Below, in pieces: positions 24,171 through 30,600 of a stretch of DNA of 53,717 nucleotides (position 1 is its first letter; every line of letters starts with the position of its first letter). The stretch comes from Bacteroidaceae bacterium (GTDB lineage: Bacteria; Bacteroidota; Bacteroidia; Bacteroidales; Bacteroidaceae): positions 1-53,717 of the forward strand of contig JAKSLI010000018.1 of the NCBI GenBank assembly GCA_024401305.1, given 5' to 3'. The position numbers and the translations under genes are program-made. The notes under the pieces are model-generated. The model had not been told where the DNA came from and searched no databases. It was given only the letters and a program-made list of their open reading frames with translations.

Positions 24171-24318
24171 AAGTTTCGCAAGCTCAACTTAAGGCTACAA
24201 ACTACAGAGTACAAACTACAGGCTGCCATGCGGCTTGCAAACATTACTCTGAAAACATAGCGCAGCCAATGTCTGTACTCTGTAGCCTGTACTCTGTAGC
24301 CTCGAAGCTTGCTTCGAA
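24171..24318. repeat. Mirrored intergenic repeat element
   Basis: It begins AAGTTTCGCAAGCTCAACTT (24171-24190), which recurs inverted with one change at 52821-52840. Inside, a 33-nt word stretch of CTACA/GAGTA units (24192-24224) is mirrored at 24271-24302. A small hairpin CGAAGCTTGCTTCG (24303-24316) sits just before the rsmD start. Confidence 0.7.
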
Positions 24319-24325
24319 TAACAAT

Positions 24326-24856
24326 ATGCGCATAATAACAGGAGAATACAAAGGCCGTCATTTCGATGTGCCACGCACTTTCAAGGCAAGACCGACAACT
24401 GATTTTGCCAAGGAGAACATATTCAATGTGGTAAGAAGCTATGTGGATTTCGACGAAGCAATAGCCCTCGACCTCTTTTCCGGCACCGGCAGCATCTCGC
24501 TTGAACTGCTCTCTCGCGGTTGCAAGCAGGTTGTCTGCGTGGAAAAAGACCGCGATCATGCTCGCTTTATCCGTCAATGCCTCGAGAAACTTGGCGACAA
24601 GAGATGCAACCTGATAACAGGCGATGTATTCAAATTCATAAAGAGCTGCCACCTGAAGTTTGACTTCATCTTCGCAGACCCTCCTTACGCCCTTGAGAAT
24701 CTGCCACAGATTCCGGATCTCGTTCTCGACAATGACCTGCTTGCAGAAGACGGTCTTTTCGTTTTCGAACACGGAAAGACAAACGATTTCTCACAGCATC
24801 CACGCTTTGTAGAGCACCGTGCTTATGGCAGCGTAAACTTCTCTTTATTCCAATAA
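24326..24856 (+). CDS. rsmD: 16S rRNA (guanine(966)-N(2))-methyltransferase
   Basis: The 176-residue enzyme would methylate G966 of 16S rRNA with S-adenosylmethionine. The start MRIITGEYKGRHFDVPRT is the normal one; an upstream Met in the repeat element is rejected. Motifs in order: PTTDFAKENIFNVV, the SAM loop LDLFSGTGSISLELLSRG (about 45-62), VEKDRDH and the catalytic DPPY (FIFADPPYALE). Length fits the family. DUF3822 precedes it after a repeat element, and an initiator tRNA gene follows. Confidence 0.93.
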   Translation: MRIITGEYKGRHFDVPRTFKARPTTDFAKENIFNVVRSYVDFDEAIALDLFSGTGSISLELLSRGCKQVVCVEKDRDHARFIRQCLEKLGDKRCNLITGDVFKFIKSCHLKFDFIFADPPYALENLPQIPDLVLDNDLLAEDGLFVFEHGKTNDFSQHPRFVEHRAYGSVNFSLFQ

Positions 24857-24944
24857 AACAGGTTACTCTGCCCTTGTTGCGACCAAACAAACATCAATAA
24901 ATACGCACAGAAAAGGCAATAATTCATAATTTATAATCCATAAT

Positions 24945-24966
24945 TCACAAAATAGTCGTACCTTTG
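24945..24966 (+). promoter_or_regulatory. tRNA promoter block
   Basis: TTCACAAAATAG, then three bases, then TACCTTTG (24959-24966). The same block recurs before the tRNA-Arg gene at 53622-53644, so it looks like a tRNA-type promoter in which CACAAAATAG replaces a standard -33 box. Confidence 0.6.
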
Positions 24967-25012
24967 CACCCGCAAACAAGGAAACGCGCTTGCAAAACCT
25001 AACAAATATGAT

Positions 25013-25085
25013 CGCGGAGTGGAGCAGTTGGTAGCTCGCCAGGCTCATAACCTGGAGGTCGCATGTTCGAGTCCTGCCTCCGCAA
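25013..25085 (+). tRNA. tRNA-Met (CAU), initiator type
   Basis: A 73-nt cloverleaf. The acceptor CGCGGAG faces CTCCGCA, leaving a C1-A72 mismatch, the hallmark of initiator tRNA. The D-arm GGAGCAGTTGGTAGCTC is also initiator-like. The anticodon arm CCAGG-CTCATAA-CCTGG gives CAU, and the T-loop is TTCGAGT. The third stem pair is A-U instead of the usual GGG/CCC run. CCA is not encoded. Confidence 0.92.
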
Positions 25086-25091
25086 CTAGCG

Positions 25092-25125
25092 AAAAAAGTC
25101 TCAGAAATCATTCTGAGACTTTTTT
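25092..25125 (+). terminator. Terminator of the tRNA transcript
   Basis: AAAAAAGTCTCAGAA (25092-25106) pairs perfectly with TTCTGAGACTTTTTT (25111-25125) around a 4-nt loop; more T follows. It also serves the convergent yjbQ-like gene. Confidence 0.92.
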
Positions 25126-25137
25126 GTTTTCTTATAC

Positions 25138-25551
25138 CTATTCGCCTGTTATCGTAGCAACTATTCGGCGTTCGCCACCATAATTGCGGAATTCGCAGAG
25201 ATAGATGCCCTGCCATGTGCCGAGATTCAAGCGACCGTTGGTAATCGGAATGGTGAGACTGTTGCCGACTATGGTACTTTTCGCATGTGCTGGCATATCG
25301 TCATCGCCCTCGAAAGTATGCATGTAATATGGTTCACGCTCCTTGACAAGCCTGTCAAAGATGCTGTTCATATCAACTCGAACATCAGGATCGGCATTCT
25401 CGTTAATGCTCAAACCGCAACTGGTATGCTTTACAAACAGATGCAAAAGACCCACCTTTGGCAATGAAGGGAGATTCTGAAGCACCTCGCTCGTTACAAG
25501 ATGAAAGCCGCGAGAGCGCGATTTCAATCTAAATTCTACTTGATTCCACAT
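25138..25551 (-). CDS. YjbQ/UPF0047 family protein
   Basis: The 137-residue protein belongs to the YjbQ (UPF0047) family, annotated as secondary thiamine-phosphate synthase enzymes from complementation data. Hallmarks are LFVKHTSCGLSINENADPDV (about 38-57), MPAHAKSTIVG (about 86-96) and GTWQGIYLCEFR near the end; the conserved His residues likely bind metal. It is cytosolic. The real cellular role of the family is still debated. It is 11 nt downstream of mtgA on the same strand and probably co-transcribed. Confidence 0.92.
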   Translation of the reverse strand: MWNQVEFRLKSRSRGFHLVTSEVLQNLPSLPKVGLLHLFVKHTSCGLSINENADPDVRVDMNSIFDRLVKEREPYYMHTFEGDDDMPAHAKSTIVGNSLTIPITNGRLNLGTWQGIYLCEFRNYGGERRIVATITGE

Positions 25552-25562
25552 GCTGATCGTAA

Positions 25563-26255
25563 TTAATGGTTCCCTATTGTCAGGTTGTTGTTTTCCAAAT
25601 ATTTCATCGATTGGAAGATGCTATTGGTGCGTCTGCGCACGAAAGGTCCCGGTTTTGTTGCCGAATACTTTCGCGGACTTGGAAGAATAGCTGCCAGCGT
25701 AGCACACTGCATTCGGGACAGTTCTGCCGGTTTTACATTCCAATATTCTTCGGCAGCAGCAGAAATGCCATATATTCCATCGCCCATTTCAATGGAATTA
25801 AGATAAACCTCCACAATCCTTTCCTTAGGCCACATCAGCTCAATAAGGAAAGTGAAATATGCCTCCAAGCCTTTTCGCAACCACGAGCGTCCTGGCCAAA
25901 GGAACACATTCTTAGCCGTTTGCTGACTGATGGTACTGCCACCACGCAGGCGTCTGCCATCAAGATTCTCCTTTGCTGCCTTCTCTATCGCATCAAAGTC
26001 AAAGCCATGATGCTCAATAAAGTGACTATCTTCTGCTGCAATAACTGCTGTCGGAGCGTAATAAGGCATCTCTCCTATGCCAACCCAAGAATGTTTCAGC
26101 GTTATCTCCCTGCCTTCATCCGACTGCTCAAAGCAACGTATCACCATCAAAGGAGTGATAAGCACAGGAAAGAATCTCAGCACGACAACCCATAGAATGG
26201 TTAACGAAAACACCAATAGGATTATGTTGCGTATTAACTTTAGGACGAATTTCAT
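25563..26255 (-). CDS. mtgA: Monofunctional biosynthetic peptidoglycan transglycosylase
   Basis: The 230-residue GT51 enzyme polymerises lipid II into glycan strands on the periplasmic side. It has one N-terminal membrane anchor (about 8-30) and the GT51 motifs: AAEDSHFIEHHGFD with the catalytic Glu (about 78-91), RGGSTISQQTAKNVFLWPGR and WPKERIVEVYLN. No transpeptidase domain is attached, which defines the monofunctional class. The upstream neighbour is the OmpA lipoprotein gene, separated by a terminator. Confidence 0.94.
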   Translation of the reverse strand: MKFVLKLIRNIILLVFSLTILWVVVLRFFPVLITPLMVIRCFEQSDEGREITLKHSWVGIGEMPYYAPTAVIAAEDSHFIEHHGFDFDAIEKAAKENLDGRRLRGGSTISQQTAKNVFLWPGRSWLRKGLEAYFTFLIELMWPKERIVEVYLNSIEMGDGIYGISAAAEEYWNVKPAELSRMQCATLAAILPSPRKYSATKPGPFVRRRTNSIFQSMKYLENNNLTIGNH

Positions 26256-26284
26256 AAAAAAGGGGAGAGAATGGGAAGAGAAAA

Positions 26285-26308
26285 GGGCGAGTAAATGAAT
26301 ACTCGCCC
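26285..26308 (-). terminator. Terminator of the OmpA-family lipoprotein gene
   Basis: GGGCGAGTA (26285-26293) pairs with TACTCGCCC (26300-26308) around a 6-nt loop; on the minus strand it is followed by TTTTC. Confidence 0.85.
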
Positions 26309-26336
26309 ATATTTCAGTTGAAAACTAAGTCTTTTA

Positions 26337-27038
26337 TTAGAGCTTACCTGCGTTAGCAGCCTTGATCATAGCCTCAGAAGCGTAAACGAGAACTTCTACG
26401 CGACGGTTAGCTACACGACCAGCTTCAGTTGCATTGTCAGCTACAGGAACTGAGCTACCGAAACCAAGGATGTCCTTGATACGAGTAGAAGCAACACCGT
26501 TACCAGCGAGGCACTGTGCTACAGAGAGAGCACGCTGCTCAGAAAGAGTCTGGTTCTTTGTTGCGTTACCGTCAGAAGAAGCGTGACCATAAACAGAAAT
26601 GTCGCAAGTGTCGAACTTCTTCATTACATTAGCAAGCTTGTTGATGTTAGCCTGTGAAGTAGCAGTAACAGTAGATGAAGCCTTTTCGAAGAGAAGACCG
26701 CTATCGAAAGTGATCTTGAGGGCGTCGAGACCGTTAACGTCCTTTACTTCTTCGATTGTAGCGTTGAGACGCATTGCCTCAGCTTCAGCCTTTACCTTAT
26801 CCATGTGCTTACCAATGAGAGCGCCTGTACCAGCACCAACTGCACCACCGATAGCAGCACCGATAGCTGTACCCTTAGTCTTATCGCCCTTACCACTTAC
26901 GAGATTACCAATGATACCACCGAGGAGAGCACCACCGCCACCACCGATGAGAGCACCGTTCTGAAGAGCTGTACCACATGAGCAAACCATTGAAAGGCAG
27001 AGACCCATGATGAAAAGTTTCAATGAATTCTTTTTCAT
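26337..27038 (-). CDS. OmpA-family lipoprotein with glycine-zipper segment
   Basis: The 233-residue protein has a lipoprotein signal ending MVCSCGTAL (Cys at about 21). A Gly/Ala-rich zipper region follows (GGGGGALLGGIIGNLVSGKG and AIGAAIGGAVGAGTGALIG, about 32-77), then a C-terminal OmpA peptidoglycan-binding domain. The OmpA signature ISVYGHASSDGNATKNQTLS and the SEQRALSVAQCL and RVANRRVEVLV segments are clear. It probably tethers the outer membrane to peptidoglycan. It has its own promoter and terminator. Confidence 0.93.
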   Translation of the reverse strand: MKKNSLKLFIMGLCLSMVCSCGTALQNGALIGGGGGALLGGIIGNLVSGKGDKTKGTAIGAAIGGAVGAGTGALIGKHMDKVKAEAEAMRLNATIEEVKDVNGLDALKITFDSGLLFEKASSTVTATSQANINKLANVMKKFDTCDISVYGHASSDGNATKNQTLSEQRALSVAQCLAGNGVASTRIKDILGFGSSVPVADNATEAGRVANRRVEVLVYASEAMIKAANAGKL

Positions 27039-27158
27039 AATTGTAAAATATTAATGTTTATAATAGTTTTAGTTTTTTGCTTTTGGTCTTTAATTATATG
27101 AAAGAGCACCTTTGTGAAAGTGTCTTTCCATTAACTTTTTTTAGCACATTATCGGGGG

Positions 27159-27189
27159 CAAAGTTAAAAAAAATATTTATTTCCGCAAA
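27159..27189 (-). promoter_or_regulatory. Promoter of the OmpA-family gene
   Basis: TTTG (27186-27189), 19 nt, TAACTTTG (27159-27166) on the minus strand. The -33 box overlaps the last codons of the upstream permease gene. The leader is about 120 nt. Confidence 0.72.
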
Positions 27190-28178
27190 ATAATCCACAG
27201 AATAATTGGCGCTCCAATCAGCGGAGTGATTGCATTTACGGGCAAAACCGTAGAATTTATCGGCAAAATGGTAATGAAATGACACATCAAAGCCACGCTA
27301 CCGCCAATAAGAACCGTATTCGGAATGAGGACAAGATGATTGTCAGTCCTTACGACCAATCGCGCCAGATGCGGAATGGCAAGGCCAAGGAAAGTGATAG
27401 GTCCGCAGAAAGCCGTTACGACAGCGGCGAGAACACTGCTGACGATGAGTATCACATTACGGACAGTCTTCACATTATAGCCGAGATTTGCCGCATAATT
27501 GTCGCCAAGGAGCAGTGCGTTGAGTGGTTTTATAAGCAGGAAAACGGAGGCAATCGGCAGAAGGGTGAACAGCAATATAGCCGGTATCTGCGAAGCCGTT
27601 GTGCTGGAGAATGTGCCAAGTCCCCATACCGTAAATGCCTGAAGGCTGTCTTCCGAACTGAAGAAGCTGAGGATGGAGATGGCAGATGTTGACAAATAGC
27701 CTATCATCATGCCCACGATAAGCAGCATGACATTGGAGCGGACAACTGCGGAAATGGCAATGATGAGCAAGGTTACCAGCAAGGCACCAACGGCGGCAGC
27801 TACGATAATAGCAAGCTGTCCGCCAAAAGTGGCGCTTACTATCGAGAAGGTTCCGCCCGTGGTAAGCATCAGCAAACTGACCGCAAGGCTCGCTCCGCTA
27901 TTTATTCCGAACACAGAAGGACCTGCCAACGGATTCTGGAACACCGTCTGGAGCAGCAATCCGCTTACGGCAAGTGCCATGCCGGAAAGCAAAGCCGTGA
28001 TTGTTGCCGGCAATCTTGAGTCCAAAATTATGAAGCGCCAAGCATCGGAATATGCCTCATCATCGCTGCCCAATAGTATGCCTAGCACATCAGACACAGG
28101 AATTTCCACCGCACCTACGCTTAGGCACAGCAGGAAAAGAACAAGTATCAGGACAATATTTGATGCTATTGATTTCAC
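27177..28178 (-). CDS. FecCD-family ABC transporter permease (iron-siderophore or cobalamin)
   Basis: The 333-residue polytopic membrane protein belongs to the FecCD/BtuC family. Family segments are visible: SRLPATITALLSGMALAVSG, LLQTVFQNPLAGPSVFGINS, the loop FLGLAIPHLARLVV that contacts the ATPase, and the C-terminal TPLIGAPIILWIILRK. It should form a homodimeric import channel. The binding lipoprotein lies 8 nt upstream, but no ATPase gene follows: the next gene is the OmpA lipoprotein. The ATPase must be elsewhere or lost. Substrate not determinable. Confidence 0.92.
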   Translation of the reverse strand: MKSIASNIVLILVLFLLCLSVGAVEIPVSDVLGILLGSDDEAYSDAWRFIILDSRLPATITALLSGMALAVSGLLLQTVFQNPLAGPSVFGINSGASLAVSLLMLTTGGTFSIVSATFGGQLAIIVAAAVGALLVTLLIIAISAVVRSNVMLLIVGMMIGYLSTSAISILSFFSSEDSLQAFTVWGLGTFSSTTASQIPAILLFTLLPIASVFLLIKPLNALLLGDNYAANLGYNVKTVRNVILIVSSVLAAVVTAFCGPITFLGLAIPHLARLVVRTDNHLVLIPNTVLIGGSVALMCHFITILPINSTVLPVNAITPLIGAPIILWIILRK

Positions 28179-28186
28179 TAATCGGT

Positions 28187-29329
28187 TTAAAGTTTCTTGA
28201 AGTATCGTGGCGTTTCGCCCTTTGAGAACTCTGCTTCCGGATGGAGAAGCACTATCAGGTCGTGCAAAAGATACTCTGGATGGAATGGAGTTTCCTCGAA
28301 GAAAGGCGTCTTGGTTGTCTCGCAGCCATAGACTTCGCCTTGCTTGAAAGCCTTGAACACCTTGTATTTCTCGTTGTCTTTTGCAAGCGAAGCAAGGTTG
28401 TAATTGCTGTCGCCGCCGTCACTATAGCGCATCAACCAGATGTCGGAATCGGCACATTTCTGCAAAGCCTGCTCGAACGACTGCTCGATGCTGCCGCTCT
28501 GCTTGGTGTCTGCGTAAGCGTAATTGCAGTTGGCATCACGAAGTATCTGACCGATTGTTGACTTGCCTCCAGGCATATACCAAGTGGCTTGCACCATCTT
28601 GTCCATCATCACGCTCTTGCGGGAAGTGGTTTTTGCGGCAAGTGCCTTGTACTCATTGTATTTCTTCTCGATTTCCTCAAACTGGGCTGCGGCTTCCTTT
28701 TCCTCTCCGACTAGCATGCCAAAGAACAGCATCCACTCCGCTCTGCCCAAAGGAGATGTCTCCATGTAGTCGGATAGTTGGATGATAGGAATGCCGAGTT
28801 GTGAGATTTTGCCATAGCCATCAGAGCCTTGGAAAGGAGAAAGCATTATGGCATCAGGCTGAAGAGCTATGACCCGCTCCACATTAGGCTGCATGGAACT
28901 GCCACAATCGGCAATATTTCCCTTGCGTGCCCCATCCTTAACGAAGTCGAGCTTTATGTAATCAAGGTCACAAACACCAGCAATGGCATCCGTATGCTTG
29001 AGACTTTCGTACAATGCGCAATGCACGGAAGTGGAAACAAGTGCCTTCTTTATAGGTGTCTTTACCACGATGAAGCCTTCTTTTACTGACGGATCCACTT
29101 TTTCCGGTGCATCCGAGAGCAGATAATTGGCAAGCGCCTTGCCCTCATTCCAGGGGTCGGCAAGAGAGACTGTAGTGTAGCCGTCGTGCTTTACAACGCA
29201 GAGATTCTTGGCATACTTCAGCTTAAGAGTATCTCCTTCACCTAACTTTGAAAACGAATTTTGCTTTCCACCTGTACAGGCAGAAAGCAAAACGCACATT
29301 ATTATATATAGAGATAATCTGAATTTCAT
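28187..29329 (-). CDS. Periplasmic binding lipoprotein of an iron/cobalamin-type ABC importer
   Basis: The 380-residue protein starts MKFRLSLYIIMCVLLSACTG; the longer open frame adds 24 residues that overlap the upstream gene's end. The lipobox is LSAC. A class III (TroA/BtuF-like) two-lobe fold is indicated by ALVSTSVHCALYESL, the PNVERVIALQPDAIMLSPF segment and PGGKSTIGQILRDAN. It captures a chelate in the periplasm for the adjacent permease. The start lies 10 nt after the stop of the acidic-tail gene upstream, so the three may share a transcript. Confidence 0.9.
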   Translation of the reverse strand: MKFRLSLYIIMCVLLSACTGGKQNSFSKLGEGDTLKLKYAKNLCVVKHDGYTTVSLADPWNEGKALANYLLSDAPEKVDPSVKEGFIVVKTPIKKALVSTSVHCALYESLKHTDAIAGVCDLDYIKLDFVKDGARKGNIADCGSSMQPNVERVIALQPDAIMLSPFQGSDGYGKISQLGIPIIQLSDYMETSPLGRAEWMLFFGMLVGEEKEAAAQFEEIEKKYNEYKALAAKTTSRKSVMMDKMVQATWYMPGGKSTIGQILRDANCNYAYADTKQSGSIEQSFEQALQKCADSDIWLMRYSDGGDSNYNLASLAKDNEKYKVFKAFKQGEVYGCETTKTPFFEETPFHPEYLLHDLIVLLHPEAEFSKGETPRYFKKL

Positions 29330-29339
29330 ATCAAGAGCA

Positions 29340-30185
29340 TTAGTAATCCTCTTCTTCGTCCTCGATGCTGTTGACATCAAGGTCTTCAGGATCCTCATCA
29401 ACTACGGTACGATAACTTTCTGCTGTGAGTTCGTCTTCATTGAAGTCGTCGTCATCATCATCAGTGCTATCGTCGTAATTGTCGTTCAATTCGTCGTCAT
29501 TCAAATCGTCGTCATCATCGTCGTCAGCTTCTGCAAGTGGCGATGTACTTCTACGGCGACGCTTTGGCATCAAATCCTCTTCATCGAGGAGATCGTCCTT
29601 AACAACGGTTTCCTTCTGCTTTGCAAAGATGAGCTCTACCCACGAACCCTTCTCTACCTGAAGTACATCGAAGCCTTCAGCCACCTTCTTCATGTACAAG
29701 GCACTTTCCTCAACGCGGCGGCTCTTTGGCATAGAACTGCTGGTGATGAGGAATCCTGACTGGATGACATCCTTCACTGGCTGTGACAAAGAGTCCCAAC
29801 CGCCACCAAAGTTGCGGTCGATAAGGTCGAGCAACTTCTGGGCAGAGATATGTCCGATGTTCTGATAAGTAAGGTCAGTGACACGGTTGATGGCATGCTT
29901 CTTTATAGCGATAAACATCTGGTTGTTGCTGTTTATCGTAACATCTGCAAGATGGAAGCCTCTCTTTTCGAGAGATTTCTGCAATAAAGTGTTATCCTTT
30001 CCTGGTTCTTCTATATCGAAAGCACACTTTATGGTGTTGAGCAACTTGCTGAACTGAGTGTCAATATCTATCTCCTTTGAAGCGTTTTCGAGAATGGTAA
30101 CTATGTCATTTTCAGACAAATTCCACACGTTACTCTTTGTTAGCGTCTTTGCTGATAGAAGAATGTTTTTTTCGTTTTTTTCCAT
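29340..30185 (-). CDS. Unknown protein with highly acidic C-terminal tail
   Basis: The 281-residue protein has a soluble N-terminal part (about 1-190) with a segment HISAQKLLDLIDRNFGGGWD and a short basic patch (MPKRRRRSTS, about 207-216). The last about 60 residues are almost only Asp and Glu, with tracts of six to eight Asp. No signal or membrane segment. The layout (folded domain, basic patch, acidic tail) resembles nucleic-acid mimicry or RNA-polymerase/histone-associated proteins such as RpoE-delta, but I recognise no family. A TACTTTTG box lies at 30240-30247 (minus). The transporter genes follow at 10 nt. Confidence 0.7.
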   Translation of the reverse strand: MEKNEKNILLSAKTLTKSNVWNLSENDIVTILENASKEIDIDTQFSKLLNTIKCAFDIEEPGKDNTLLQKSLEKRGFHLADVTINSNNQMFIAIKKHAINRVTDLTYQNIGHISAQKLLDLIDRNFGGGWDSLSQPVKDVIQSGFLITSSSMPKSRRVEESALYMKKVAEGFDVLQVEKGSWVELIFAKQKETVVKDDLLDEEDLMPKRRRRSTSPLAEADDDDDDDLNDDELNDNYDDSTDDDDDDFNEDELTAESYRTVVDEDPEDLDVNSIEDEEEDY

Positions 30186-30369
30186 ATTTTATTTTAGGTA
30201 TATTCCATTTATTAGCATTGCTGCTTTAGTAATTCGCTGCAAAAGTAGCAAAAAACTTATTAAAAAGAGTAAAAAAGCATATTTTTTGCAATCGTTCTCT
30301 TAACAAATGTTAATAAATTTAATTGTGTGCCTACACAATTTTGAAGAAAAAAAAAAACAACCAGAAAAG

Positions 30370-30401
30370 TTTGCAAGAAAAAAAATAAAACCTTACCTTT
30401 G
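30370..30401 (+). promoter_or_regulatory. Strong promoter of a candidate small RNA
   Basis: TTTG (30370-30373), exactly 20 nt, TACCTTTG (30394-30401). This is one of the best consensus matches in the window, yet no open frame of note follows before a terminator. Confidence 0.75.
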
Positions 30402-30407
30402 CAGTCG

Positions 30408-30498
30408 TTATCCTGAAAACAATCTTTTTACCTTAAAACTAATACCTATTGAAGATTAAAAGCGGTTACCTGTGAAGGCAAACCGCTTTAATTTTTTT
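30408..30498 (+). ncRNA. Candidate small RNA (about 90 nt)
   Basis: Between a consensus promoter and a T-tract terminator lie about 90 nt without a convincing open frame. The terminator stem is TTAAAAGCGGTT (30456-30467) with AACCGCTTTAA (30481-30491), one bulged A, then seven T (30492-30498). The uvrD-type gene has its own promoter further downstream, so this looks like a separate transcript. A leader or attenuator is the alternative. No known RNA family was recognised. Confidence 0.55.
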
Positions 30499-30561
30499 AT
30501 ACCCCTCCGAGTCTATTTCCATCTCTTTTTTCTACTTCTTACGGATTTCCCCTTCATTTGC

Positions 30562-30592
30562 TTTGACATTACGATTTTTCTTATTACTTTTG
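30562..30592 (+). promoter_or_regulatory. Promoter of the UvrD/PcrA helicase gene
   Basis: TTTG (30562-30565), 19 nt, TACTTTTG (30585-30592). The predicted start of transcription is within a few bases of the ATG at 30601, so the mRNA may be leaderless or start translation at the second ATG (30613). Confidence 0.65.
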
Positions 30593-30600
30593 CACTCCTA

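Noticed and set aside
30472-30600. N-terminal extension of the helicase from an upstream Met
   Set aside because: The frame would start before the gene's own promoter and through the terminator of the candidate small RNA.
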